From: JACKOD01 sp041591635 | GTDB taxonomy: Bacteria; Pseudomonadota; Gammaproteobacteria; Pseudomonadales; Oleiphilaceae | NCBI GenBank assembly: GCA_041591635.1 | Contig: JBFHRO010000136.1 | Span: 1-8,712 of the forward strand | Reading direction: 5' to 3' | DNA length: 8,712 nucleotides | Shown: positions 1 through 6,263 of the stretch, one piece after another | Layout of the letters: each line of letters starts with the position of its first letter | Numbering within the stretch: position 1 is the first letter of the stretch | Made by a program: the position numbers and the translations under genes | Notes under the pieces: generated by a model | Seen by the model: the letters and a program-made list of their open reading frames with translations, nothing else | Database searches by the model: none | Told to the model about the DNA's origin: nothing

Positions 1-213
1 GTAATATTCGACTTCGGACATGCCAAGTGCTTCAATCGTTTCGTAATTGGATTTACATTTATACGTTATGTGATTGACATTGTTTATAAGCAGGTCGAAC
101 TGTAATGTCGTAACTTTTTTACCTGTTATTAGAAAGTTTGCAGAAAGAATGAGTGCTATCAGAAGGGTAATGCTTGGAACTATATAGAAAATCAGTTTAT
201 TTCGTATTTTCAT
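1..213 (-). CDS. N-terminal part of a membrane-anchored signalling protein (cut by window edge)
   Basis: This is the first 71 codons of a gene that continues past the left edge. It starts at the ATG whose complement is at 211-213 and stays open to position 1. The protein begins MKIRNK, a short basic cytoplasmic tail, followed by a hydrophobic segment at about residues 8-31 (LIFYIVPSITLLIALILSAN) that should be a membrane anchor. A polar, probably periplasmic stretch follows (about residues 33-71). This layout is typical of sensor histidine kinases, diguanylate cyclases and chemoreceptors, but no catalytic domain is in view, so the class is inferred. The start lies inside the 3' end of the upstream solute-binding-protein gene (17 bp overlap, different frame), which implies co-transcription and translational coupling. 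The Shine-Dalgarno is weak, consistent with coupling. The neighbour suggests that the sensor may read a ligand presented by that periplasmic protein. Confidence 0.6.
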   Translation of the reverse strand, partial: MKIRNKLIFYIVPSITLLIALILSANFLITGKKVTTLQFDLLINNVNHITYKCKSNYETIEALGMSEVEYY

Positions 214-1120
214 TATACAGTCCGCTTATTTGTAGAATGTTGAGATATTCTACAAATGAAACTCCATAGGAAATTCCCCAGTATTTATCAAGAATCTCAT
301 TCTCGAGCGCATACTTTAAATATTTTTCCAATATTTTCTTAAAAACTTTGTTGTTTTTGTTGACCGCCCAACCCATGACTTCGGGCTGGCTAATCGCATT
401 ACTAATGGTTAGATTTTTGTAGTTTTTTAGCGCTGCGAAAGCTCTGTCACTGTCATAGACGGTAAAATCCGACAATCCCTCAGAGACTGCTTTATCCATC
501 TCATCAAAGTCTGAAACATAGTAATAGCTGAAATCTATTTTATTTCTGAGCTTCACTTGCTCAAGATTCAGCTCCATCGATGTGTTTTTCACCATTACAC
601 AAACCTTGTTATTCAGATCGGATATATGAGGTAAACTAGTATCCTTTCGGGTAACAATCATCTGACGGCTTGGCACGAACTTAATGATGTCAAACATTTT
701 TTCACGCCAGGGCAGGGATGTTATACCGTCCAGATACAGATCAACCTGCTCAATAAGGCTGGGAACATAAGAATAGTCCGGGTCTGACTTGACAAGGTCT
801 AACGATTTATTTTCTTTATAAAAGTAGTCATTCCAGCCGACGAGCTTAATGTCGATATTGATATTGGCCAGATCGGCAAATTCTTTCAGGACGTTGTAAT
901 GAAAGCCGCTGATAGAACCATCAGGGTTAGGGTGGTAAACCGCAGAGCTGACTTTGGTAGCTATTTTAATGCTGCCGATACGGTTCAGATTTTTGATATA
1001 AGCTATTTCTTCGTTCGTCCAGCCGGCACCCTCTATCTCCAGCAGTGGAATACCTGGCTCACGTGCTGCGCTTGTTGAAATGTGCAGCAATAGAAACATT
1101 GCTATCAACAGTTTTTTCAT
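197..1120 (-). CDS. Periplasmic solute-binding protein, family 3 (SBP_bac_3 / PBPb-like)
   Basis: This 307-aa secreted protein resembles extracellular amino-acid-type solute-binding proteins. I chose the ATG at 1120 because it is preceded by a GGGAG ribosome site with 7-base spacing and starts a signal peptide: MKK, then a hydrophobic core at residues 4-12, then a small-residue Ser-Ala-Ala motif ending near residue 19. An upstream in-frame ATG at 1237 would put 39 unlikely residues ahead of the signal. The mature part has the two-lobe logic of the family: an early strand with KIATKV, then DGSISGFHYNVLKEFADLANI at about residues 68-88 (the G-F-x-x-x-x-x-x-F-A pattern), and a later segment near residues 210-240 (DFTVYDSDRAFAAL) where the second lobe normally makes ligand contacts. 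No permease or ABC ATPase gene sits beside it. The next gene, overlapping by 17 bp, encodes a membrane-anchored protein, so a role in ligand sensing rather than uptake is likely. The ligand is unknown. Confidence 0.8.
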   Translation of the reverse strand: MKKLLIAMFLLLHISTSAAREPGIPLLEIEGAGWTNEEIAYIKNLNRIGSIKIATKVSSAVYHPNPDGSISGFHYNVLKEFADLANINIDIKLVGWNDYFYKENKSLDLVKSDPDYSYVPSLIEQVDLYLDGITSLPWREKMFDIIKFVPSRQMIVTRKDTSLPHISDLNNKVCVMVKNTSMELNLEQVKLRNKIDFSYYYVSDFDEMDKAVSEGLSDFTVYDSDRAFAALKNYKNLTISNAISQPEVMGWAVNKNNKVFKKILEKYLKYALENEILDKYWGISYGVSFVEYLNILQISGLYNENTK

Positions 1121-1632
1121 AAAGTGCTCCCTGCAATTTCTATCGACCCCAATATTATTCAGAGAGATAACCCCCTGATCGTGAAACACACTGCGAAGAC
1201 AGGCCGCCGCTCCAGGCCGCCCTTTGGGCTCAGCCACGCATCAAGGCCGGCCATTTAACCCCGGCATAACTATCCTCCGGAGATCCGCGCTGCCAGCTCA
1301 AAAAGTGTACAATAATTGCAAAATAATTGCAGTATATCACCCGGGAGCAAAGGTGGTAGAAGTGCAGGTGCTGGAAGTCGGCTGGTCACCGCCCAGTGCC
1401 ATCAAATCAGACGTTTCGTTAAAGATATCATATCCTTGAAGGCAACAGCGGCAACGACACCCTGGAAGACGGCATTCTGATTGAAGTTGGTGGCTCCCGA
1501 CCACAGGATGATGATTCGGGACCCCGTTCCCGGTTCGCGCGGCGGGCACGTTATCTCTTTGGTTTGCGGCGCCAGCTATTACTACAACCGCAATCCCCAA
1601 CTCTCGGGCGCCACCGGGTAAACAGGTAGTTT
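1121..1632. other. Gene-poor spacer between the SBP gene and hipA
   Basis: About 510 bases separate the solute-binding-protein start from the hipA stop and contain no ORF that I can support. The right half carries an RTX-like coding remnant, listed separately. Two small direct repeats are visible: CAGGCCGCC at 1200-1208 and 1213-1221, and AATAATTGCA at 1311-1320 and 1322-1331. The promoter of the solute-binding-protein gene should lie near 1125-1200, but I could not find a convincing -35/-10 pair. Open frames on both strands here lack a ribosome site and recognisable protein character. Confidence 0.5.
1423..1622 (+). pseudogene. Decayed fragment with an RTX-like (calcium-binding repeat) stretch
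   Basis: In the plus frame that includes position 1441, after a stop codon at 1420-1422, the translation reads RYHILEGNSGNDTLEDGILIEVGGS. The GNSGNDTLEDG part matches the glycine/aspartate nonapeptide pattern G-G-x-G-x-D-x-L/U-x of RTX or haemolysin-type calcium-binding repeats. Only about one repeat is present. The frame then turns into arginine-rich, non-protein-like sequence and ends at a stop by 1622, and there is no start codon or ribosome site upstream. I read it as a leftover of a larger repeat protein gene. A chance match is a real alternative, because a single nonapeptide is weak evidence. Confidence 0.3.
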
Positions 1633-2874
1633 TCATATTGAGCCGGCCCCGCCAGAAAATTCGCGTAGCGGTATGCTTCGCAAGTGTTTCTCAATTGCTT
1701 CAATCATAGATTTGGTAAGCGGCAAGTGGGCTTTTTCTTTCGCCCATACTTCATTGAAGCCCGCCACCGTTTGCTTGGCCGTATCTAGCACCAGCTTTTC
1801 GGGCAACATGGATTTAGCCGCCAAGTGTGATAATTCATCCAGACTAAAATCACTGAACTTTTTGCTACGGCTAACCTTTAGCGAGCTACTGTCATCGGGT
1901 ATATAGGGAATGGTCGAGACAAAGTCATAAGCCGGTGCAATGGATGCCGTGCGTTTGTCTTTGTAAATCACAGACCAATTCTTCAAATGCATATCAGCAT
2001 TACCAATTAGCGTATTGAACACCAACCTGCGAGTAAATTCAGCAATGTCTTCCTCTTGGCCTTCTATGCCGATAACCTGAGCAATATTACGCATGCTGGC
2101 TTTTTTGTATTTATCTTGAGGATATACGCCAAAAACCTGCGCAAAGTCCTCAATATGTATTGCTTGCCCATCCGCACGATCAAAACGCTTGATCGCAAAG
2201 GCACTGTTGCCAAACGTCCCGATTCCTTTCGGGATGTTAGCGATCTGGTTAATGGATAGCAGCCGAATCTCTGGCACATCCATTCCTAACATTCGAGCCA
2301 ATTCCATCATCGAATATTCATTTTCCGGCACCGCTTCAAAGCGAGATGACGGCAATTTCACAATCCATGAGCCACCTTGACCTGTAGCCGGGATCGCCAA
2401 ACCGCCGTTGGCATGTTGCACGGCTGAAAATTTCAACTGCACACCCGCCAATGAAAAACGCATCGGTGCCTCGTATTGCGTTTCATCTTCAATTTCTTGA
2501 TGCCTGTCAGGCGGCAGCGCTTCACCATCGACAGGTTCAACAGTGATCGCTCCTGCTAAATCCTGCCCTAACACCCACAACAGAAAAAACTCCCTCGCCG
2601 GGTTAACGCCTGCACGTTCTGCCAGATAGTTTCGCATCGTTTCCTCTGGCAATAGATTGGAGAAAAACGGGGTTAACCTGGTCTGGGTAGGCTTGAAATT
2701 GGTAAGCAAGCCACCGAGCGAATCTTTAAAACCAAGTCCCAATACGGGTCGCGATTCGTCGTTAACGTAAGCATCCGTAAAGGCAAACAGCGTTCTGTCA
2801 TTGCCAACATGGGTGATCGTTGCGATAGGTTCGCCATAGAGCAAAACGTTTAGAGTGGATACAGTGTTAGTCAT
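1633..2874 (-). CDS. hipA: HipA-family serine/threonine kinase toxin
   Basis: This 413-aa protein is close to the usual HipA length of about 440 aa. In E. coli, HipA phosphorylates glutamyl-tRNA synthetase and causes growth arrest or persistence; the target here is unknown. The HipA N-terminal subdomain spans about residues 5-110. The core follows: SLAGVQLKFS at 141-150 (activation/P-loop-like motif), WIVKLP at 170-175 with the ATP-binding lysine K173, FAIKRFDR at 226-233, the catalytic loop NADMHLKN at 292-299 with catalytic D294, and the metal-binding Asp in YDFVS (D317). All key residues are present, so the toxin looks intact. I chose the ATG at 2874 because it has GGAG six bases upstream and overlaps the hipB stop by 8 bp (ATGACTAA). 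An in-frame ATG at 2886 lacks a ribosome site. Its antitoxin hipB lies immediately upstream. Confidence 0.93.
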   Translation of the reverse strand: MTNTVSTLNVLLYGEPIATITHVGNDRTLFAFTDAYVNDESRPVLGLGFKDSLGGLLTNFKPTQTRLTPFFSNLLPEETMRNYLAERAGVNPAREFFLLWVLGQDLAGAITVEPVDGEALPPDRHQEIEDETQYEAPMRFSLAGVQLKFSAVQHANGGLAIPATGQGGSWIVKLPSSRFEAVPENEYSMMELARMLGMDVPEIRLLSINQIANIPKGIGTFGNSAFAIKRFDRADGQAIHIEDFAQVFGVYPQDKYKKASMRNIAQVIGIEGQEEDIAEFTRRLVFNTLIGNADMHLKNWSVIYKDKRTASIAPAYDFVSTIPYIPDDSSSLKVSRSKKFSDFSLDELSHLAAKSMLPEKLVLDTAKQTVAGFNEVWAKEKAHLPLTKSMIEAIEKHLRSIPLREFSGGAGSI

Positions 2875-3178
2875 CGCCGTCTCCATCTAAACGGTATGCA
2901 GGTGACATTTGTTCACCTTCATCGTAACCACCTTTGCTACTTCGAATGATCGACTTTATTGCAGGAACAGTTTTTTTAGGCGCGACAAATAGCTCCAGGT
3001 CGAGCGCGCGGGCGAGTGCAATCAAGCTGGAAACCCTTAGATCAACGGCGCCAGACTCGATTTTCGATATATGGCTTTGGGGTACCCCCGAACGATCGCT
3101 CAGCGCTCTCTGGCTAAAACCCTTACGTACGCGCGCTTCTCGAAGGCTTTGCAGTATCTGCTCTGTTACATAGCTCAT
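2867..3178 (-). CDS. hipB: HipB-like HTH antitoxin and autorepressor
   Basis: This 103-aa XRE/Cro-type DNA-binding protein should bind and inhibit HipA and repress its own operon. The HTH_3 domain covers about residues 8-62. The helix-turn-helix core runs QRALSDRSGVPQSHISKIESG from about residue 23 to 43, followed by LRVSSLIALARALDLELFV, which is typical of HipB and related repressors. The C-terminal 35 residues are polar and acidic at the end (DGDGDD), a likely flexible tail as in other HipB proteins. I chose the start at 3178 because homologous HTH domains begin close to it. No strong ribosome site precedes it, and an upstream ATG at 3232 would add an unlikely 18-residue hydrophobic leader. 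The hipA start overlaps its stop. TGATATG half-sites directly upstream suggest autoregulation. Confidence 0.9.
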   Translation of the reverse strand: MSYVTEQILQSLREARVRKGFSQRALSDRSGVPQSHISKIESGAVDLRVSSLIALARALDLELFVAPKKTVPAIKSIIRSSKGGYDEGEQMSPAYRLDGDGDD

Positions 3179-3300
3179 ATTGATATGTATTAATATATCA
3201 TTTTTCAAAAAATATATGCAAAACCATATCACGGCAAGTCATGGAGCACAACGGCGATTAGCTATTGCATATCACATTAAAACCTTTGATATGTGTTGAT
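3176..3300 (-). promoter_or_regulatory. Probable hipBA operator region with repeated TGATATG half-sites
   Basis: The heptamer TGATATG or its complement CATATCA occurs four times upstream of hipB: TGATATG at 3181-3187, CATATCA at 3225-3231, CATATCA at 3268-3274 and TGATATG at 3287-3293. A partial copy (ATATCA) sits at 3195-3200. They form inverted pairs: 3181-3187 with 3195-3200 (a 6-bp arm, 8-bp spacer version), and 3268-3274 with 3287-3293 (a perfect 7-bp arm, 12-bp spacer). The first site abuts the hipB start codon. HipB family repressors bind several palindromic operators, so this is a good candidate. The promoter itself is unclear. TTGCCG followed 17 bases later by TATTTT, reading on the minus strand, is a weak guess. 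Confidence 0.5.
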
Positions 3301-3447
3301 AGATAATTGGTGGTGCATCCGAATTACCGGCAGGCATCGCGTTTGAGGGAAAGTTCGGTCAGGGCAAGATCGGGTGTGTAGGGTTAGACGATAGTGACCT
3401 GTTTCAACGGCAAAGAAGTGAGGGATTGAATCAGTGAATCGGTGCGA
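3179..3447. other. Spacer between hipB and the GNAT toxin gene
   Basis: About 270 bases hold the hipBA control region (3179-3300) and then about 145 bases with no supportable gene. A plus-strand open stretch around 3310-3437 has a fairly protein-like translation (ELPAGIAFEGKFGQGKIG) but has a stop just upstream and no start codon. No hairpin with a T-run was found to terminate the GNAT toxin operon. Confidence 0.4.
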
Positions 3448-3942
3448 TTAAGCCTTGACGCTATTCAGGCTCAACACCAGCGTCATCGGATGCTGTGGCG
3501 ATTCCTGAAAGCCGTAATACTCATAGAACTGCTTGGCGTGCTCGTGGAGCGCATGAACTAGTAACGCACGAACGCTGGTGTTCTGCGATACGGTGATGGC
3601 ACGGTTTACCGCATCTTGCAGCATGGCAGCCCCGAGCTTGATGCCCTGTGTCTGGCGATCCACCGCCAATCTGCCGAGCACCATGACTGGAACCGGGTCG
3701 GGCATATTGCGACGAACCGAACTGGTCGCCACTTGATGGGCGACTGCACCGGCCGCCATCGCATAGAAGCCGCGCACCCGATTTTCTTCATCAACGACCA
3801 CAAAGGTTCTGCTCGCACCGGTGGCCTGGTTGTTCATCGCCCGTCGTTTGAGCCACTCATCCAAAGCGGACTCGCCGCACTCGAAGTCGCTCAAGTGGTG
3901 CACGGCAGTAAGTGACTGCGGCGCGGATAGCTTCAAGCTCAT
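3448..3942 (-). CDS. GNAT-family acetyltransferase toxin (TacT/KacT/AtaT-like)
   Basis: This 164-aa protein belongs to the GNAT toxins paired with DUF1778 antitoxins. Characterised members acetylate the amino group of charged aminoacyl-tRNAs and so stop translation. Family landmarks are visible: CGESALDEWLKRRAMNNQATGASRTFVV at about residues 22-49, the RRNMPDPVPVMVLGRLAVD block at 78-95 leading into the acetyl-CoA-binding turn TQGIKLGAAML at 98-108, LLVHAL at 127-132, and KQFYEYYGF at 137-145. Tyr140 in that last motif sits where TacT has its catalytic tyrosine. I chose the ATG at 3942 because it forms a classic ATGA overlap with the antitoxin stop and matches the usual N-terminus. An in-frame ATG at 3960 would add six residues. 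Its partner antitoxin is immediately upstream. Which tRNA it modifies cannot be told. Confidence 0.92.
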   Translation of the reverse strand: MSLKLSAPQSLTAVHHLSDFECGESALDEWLKRRAMNNQATGASRTFVVVDEENRVRGFYAMAAGAVAHQVATSSVRRNMPDPVPVMVLGRLAVDRQTQGIKLGAAMLQDAVNRAITVSQNTSVRALLVHALHEHAKQFYEYYGFQESPQHPMTLVLSLNSVKA

Positions 3943-4211
3943 GCAGGATTGTTTTCCCATGGTGCCTTGACGGCCGCCAGGCGTTCAAGACCCGCATTGG
4001 CAATCGGTGGTGCGTTGAGCATCGCAGTGAACTGCTGGAATTTTTCCGCGTCCAGCCCGAAGAAAACCTGGTCAAGCAGCACCGATTGCGCACGTTCGCA
4101 CGCAGCCTCCAGCATGAAGTCAGAACGGTTTTTGCCTAGCAGGCTGGCGGCATGATCAATGAGATCCCGTTGCTCCGGCAAGGCACGTAAATTGATGGCA
4201 GCAGCACGCAT
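3939..4211 (-). CDS. DUF1778 ribbon-helix-helix antitoxin (TacA-like)
   Basis: This 90-aa antitoxin partners the GNAT toxin. The N-terminal ribbon-helix-helix part, about residues 1-45, begins with the strand AAINLRALPEQRDLIDHAASLLGKNRSDFMLEAACERA, typical of DUF1778. The C-terminal half (DAEKFQQFTAMLNAPPIANAGLERLAAVKAPW, about residues 54-85) is the usual toxin-binding tail. I chose the ATG at 4211 because AAGGAG lies six bases upstream. An upstream in-frame ATG at 4244 would sit in or beyond the likely transcription start. The stop overlaps the toxin start by 4 bp (ATGA), so the two are translationally coupled. In this family the antitoxin-toxin complex represses the operon promoter, and inverted repeats over the promoter fit that. 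Confidence 0.92.
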   Translation of the reverse strand: MRAAAINLRALPEQRDLIDHAASLLGKNRSDFMLEAACERAQSVLLDQVFFGLDAEKFQQFTAMLNAPPIANAGLERLAAVKAPWENNPA

Positions 4212-4224
4212 GGCGATCTCCTTA

Positions 4225-4280
4225 TGTATATCCAATAGATACACGGATGATAGGTTTGTGTGTAGCTATTGTCAATACAC
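4225..4280. promoter_or_regulatory. Candidate operators flanking the TacAT-like promoter
   Basis: Two short inverted repeats bracket the promoter. TGTAT at 4225-4229 pairs with ATACA at 4239-4243 (9-bp spacer, just downstream of the -10 box). GTGTA at 4260-4264 pairs with TACAC at 4276-4280 (spanning the -35 box). The arms share the core GTAT/GTGTA, as expected if one ribbon-helix-helix repressor binds both. The arms are only 5 bp, so chance is possible, but position favours a regulatory role. Confidence 0.4.
4247..4275 (-). promoter_or_regulatory. Sigma-70 promoter of the TacAT-like operon
   Basis: On the minus strand a consensus -35 box TTGACA (4275-4270) is followed after exactly 17 bases by a -10 box TATCAT (4252-4247). 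Transcription should start near 4240, about 30 bases before the antitoxin ATG, leaving room for the AAGGAG ribosome site. The match and spacing are strong. Two inverted repeats surround it and are listed as operator candidates. Confidence 0.8.
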
Positions 4281-4923
4281 TGCCTTGATCTGCGGGCCGA
4301 CGAAGCGCTGGAAAGTGCATTTATGATAGCCAGTCGCTACGAGCTTTCGCGGGCTTCGCTGCCATAAAAAAATCCGTCATAAAGTCTCGCCCCTGAAACC
4401 ACTTTACAATCGGCCTCGCTCGCCCCCGCATGGCGCAGACAAACATCCCTTGAGCAAGATCGCTGGCAACAACGGGTTCTCGGCGGCCGTATTCAACGTG
4501 CTGCCAAAAAAGTCGAAGAGGAACAGGTTTCCGTTAACGCGGGTACGCTGCCGACATCACTGAGACCTCGCGCTTTGGCAGGATTTTTCTCAGGCTGTAA
4601 CAAGCGGTACGTAGTGCGTGCACTTGCGGGTCACTGATCGCGTTGGGCATCACGCTAGTGTCGGCGACTTTTCTGCGACGCAATCTGTCGTAACGCTTAA
4701 TTATAATTAGTTTATCTGTGCTGAGGAGACGGATTATGTGGATCAATTTTTCAGAAGCAATGGATTGCACAAGTATGCAAAGGAAGGCTGGAACGGTGAA
4801 ATTATGGTTTGGGATGGAGATAAGCTTGAGATCAGATTTAATGTTTAGTCGCCGCGCTATCGTGCCGCGGTATAAATAACAACGCAGCTTGTCGTTCTAT
4901 GATCAGGACGAAAGGAGAAAAAA
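4281..4923. other. Gene-poor region at the strand switch
   Basis: About 640 bases lie between the divergent TacAT-like operon and the zinc-ribbon gene. Several frames stay open for 50-80 codons on both strands (for example 4534-4770 minus), but none has a good ribosome site with a recognisable product. It may contain the eroded remains of older genes. The promoter for the plus-strand cluster should be near its right end; TATAAA at 4871-4876 could be a -10 box, but I saw no matching -35. Confidence 0.45.
4738..4848 (+). CDS. Doubtful short ORF, or 3' remnant of a decayed gene
   Basis: A 36-codon frame opening with GTG at 4738 gives a protein-like translation ending in GWNGEIMVWDGDKLEIRFNV. 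GAGGAG lies nine bases upstream (4723-4728). An ATG at 4736 in another frame would use the same ribosome site at better spacing and give 47 residues (ending at 4879), but of less protein-like composition. I do not recognise either product. The stretch could equally be the surviving end of a gene whose front has been lost. Confidence 0.22.
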   Translation: MDQFFRSNGLHKYAKEGWNGEIMVWDGDKLEIRFNV

Positions 4924-5139
4924 ATGTTGGTGTCTATTTGCGGAAATTGTGATGAATGCGGTCGGACTCTCGGACTTGGCGCCACAATCCAATCTGCCGG
5001 TGTTACGTGTAATAAATGTGGTCATAAGTTCAACGCTTGTGACAGGTGCAAAAACGCTGGTTGCCAGAAATGTGGGGGCAAGCTGCTCGACGCTTGGGAA
5101 TATATCGAGCACGGAACGGGTCAGATCGTGATGTTCTAA
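4924..5139 (+). CDS. Small zinc-ribbon protein with four CxxC knuckles
   Basis: This 71-aa protein is preceded by an excellent AGGAG ribosome site seven bases before the ATG. It has four CxxC pairs, at C9-C12, C29-C32, C39-C42 and C47-C50, plus a lone C6. Their pairing predicts a double zinc ribbon binding two Zn ions. CNKCGHKF and CQKCGGKLL are typical rubredoxin-like or zinc-ribbon turns. The last 20 residues (LLDAWEYIEHGTGQIVMF) are not zinc-binding and may be a docking tail. No membrane or secretion signal is present, so it should be cytoplasmic. Zinc ribbons of this size often act as protein-protein or nucleic-acid adaptors. It precedes the phosphatase gene by 104 bp on the same strand, so it probably belongs to the same module, but I recognise no specific family. 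Confidence 0.8.
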   Translation: MLVSICGNCDECGRTLGLGATIQSAGVTCNKCGHKFNACDRCKNAGCQKCGGKLLDAWEYIEHGTGQIVMF

Positions 5140-5243
5140 TGTTGCACTTGCTGTGAAAAAGCCGAGAAGCGGATGCCGATGGCAAAAGTGGAACCACTAT
5201 TCAGATAGCTGAACAACGAATTAACTCAAGAGGTAAGGCAAAC

Positions 5244-6050
5244 ATGAACGTCGACTACGTCGCTTTTACCCACGCTGGTTCCTATTACAAGGAAAATCAG
5301 GATGCCATTCTCATCAACGGTGTCGCTACTCAGGAACCGGATTATTTCAGTTCCGGTCGACTCGACACTCAAGCCCCGCGCAAGGCACCCAGTGTGCGTG
5401 TCGCCGTGGCCGATGGCGTGAGTGGCCTTCCCGCTGCGGCGGCAGCCAGCAAAACCCTCTGCGAGCAAATGGCACGGATCGATCAGAGAAGGTTGCGGTT
5501 ACCACCGCCAGAAATGGCCGAGGAACTTCGCGATGCGCTCTCTGCCGAAGCTCGCAGGGACAAGAGCAAGCTCAATGGTGGTGCCGCCCTGGTGACTGCA
5601 GAGCTTTATGACGATTTCATCCGCTTGTGGCACGCGGGGGATTGTCGGGGGTATCTGTTCCAACCTGGGAGTGGCGTGTTGACGCAACTGACCCGGGACC
5701 ATACGTTGCGGGATGAATTGATGCTAGTGGAGCAGGCGATGGGCAAGAAAACCGATGCCCTGGCGATTGATCGGGATTTAGGGTTATTCGCCAATTCGGT
5801 CGAAAACCTGTTTGTGCTTTCACCCTATAGCGATGCGCCTAAACCAACTACTTGTCTGCCCACGGTGAACAAGGGTGACATTCTGTTGTTGTGCAGCGAT
5901 GGACTGTTCGAGAATCTGAGCAACGAGAAGCTGGAGTGCATCATGCAAACGGGAGACCTGGAAACCGGAGTGCGCGGGTTGCTCAAAGCGGTACTGAGCT
6001 TTCCCAAGTCGGACAATATCAGTGTTATTGCGCTGCAGCGCCGGAGCTAG
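5244..6050 (+). CDS. PP2C-family serine/threonine protein phosphatase
   Basis: This 268-aa soluble phosphatase has the length of a stand-alone bacterial PP2C domain (Stp/PrpC/PppA type). Such enzymes are Mn/Mg-dependent and remove phosphate from Ser/Thr. Motifs in order: KENQDA at 16-21 (metal-binding D20), VADGVSG at 55-61 (D57, G58), HAGDCRGYLF at 130-139 (the GDSR motif with Cys for Ser), RDHT at 151-154, LLCSDGLFE at 215-223 (D219) and SDNIS at 256-260 (D257). All metal ligands expected from the family are present, so it should be active. AGAGGTAAGG precedes the ATG. No receptor, PAS or membrane segment is fused to it. A matching Ser/Thr kinase is not seen in this window. The zinc-ribbon gene upstream and the AAA+ genes downstream are its likely partners. 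Confidence 0.92.
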   Translation: MNVDYVAFTHAGSYYKENQDAILINGVATQEPDYFSSGRLDTQAPRKAPSVRVAVADGVSGLPAAAAASKTLCEQMARIDQRRLRLPPPEMAEELRDALSAEARRDKSKLNGGAALVTAELYDDFIRLWHAGDCRGYLFQPGSGVLTQLTRDHTLRDELMLVEQAMGKKTDALAIDRDLGLFANSVENLFVLSPYSDAPKPTTCLPTVNKGDILLLCSDGLFENLSNEKLECIMQTGDLETGVRGLLKAVLSFPKSDNISVIALQRRS

Positions 6051-6263
6051 GCTGGCGCCATTCGGGAGAAGGGAGACGCCAACGGCGCTGGCGAGAAAAT
6101 GCTTCCACTAAATGCGCTTGATGAGTGCTGTATTGGTCTAGTCGATCTGATATGGCCTCTCTCAAATCAAAGTGTCCGGTTTTGGTTAACCAGCACAGCA
6201 CGGCTGCGACACATGGTGTCGTACCCGTGTGGATAATGAACCTGAACAACTAAGGAAATCATT
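6051..6263 (+). other. Intergenic leader between the phosphatase and the first AAA+ gene
   Basis: This 213-base gap contains a small inverted repeat (CGCCA at 6077-6081 and TGGCG at 6089-6093), without a following T-run, so it is not a convincing terminator. Its last 60 bases resemble the leader of the second AAA+ gene and are listed separately. I saw no clear -35/-10 pair, so read-through from the phosphatase gene is possible. Confidence 0.4.
6203..6240 (+). promoter_or_regulatory. Leader element shared with the second AAA+ gene (copy 1)
   Basis: From 6203 the leader starts GCTGCGAC and continues to about 6240. Aligned without gaps to the 8373-8410 region it matches at about two thirds of positions, with blocks GCTGCGAC, GTGTG and ATAA conserved. 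The start codon follows 24 bases later here and 21 bases later in copy 2, so the element holds nearly the same place relative to both genes. It may be a regulatory site kept after duplication, or simply residual similarity. Confidence 0.45.

Noticed and set aside
1200..1331. Short direct repeats CAGGCCGCC and AATAATTGCA
   Set aside because: Two copies each of 9-10 bases do not point to an array, iteron set or attachment site; no integrase is nearby.
1337..1636. 99-codon minus-strand ORF upstream of the hipA stop region
   Set aside because: Its composition is rich in Cys, Arg and Gly without protein-like pattern, it has no ribosome site, and it lies antisense to the RTX-like remnant. Most likely a chance frame.
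3310..3437. Plus-strand protein-like open stretch between hipB and the GNAT toxin
   Set aside because: A TAG stop lies just upstream in frame and there is no start codon. About 40 codons could stay open by chance.
4534..4770. 78-codon minus-strand ORF in the gene-poor region
   Set aside because: No ribosome site, no recognisable motif, and plus-strand frames over the same bases are equally open. Not supportable as a gene.
6053..6093. Possible terminator after the phosphatase gene (TGGCGCCA palindrome and CGCCA/TGGCG repeat)
   Set aside because: The stems are short and no T-run follows, so a rho-independent terminator is not supported.
5209..6250. CTGAACAAC shared upstream of the phosphatase (5209-5217) and first AAA+ gene (6242-6250)
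   Set aside because: Only nine bases, different distances to the start codons, and absent before the second AAA+ gene; likely coincidence.
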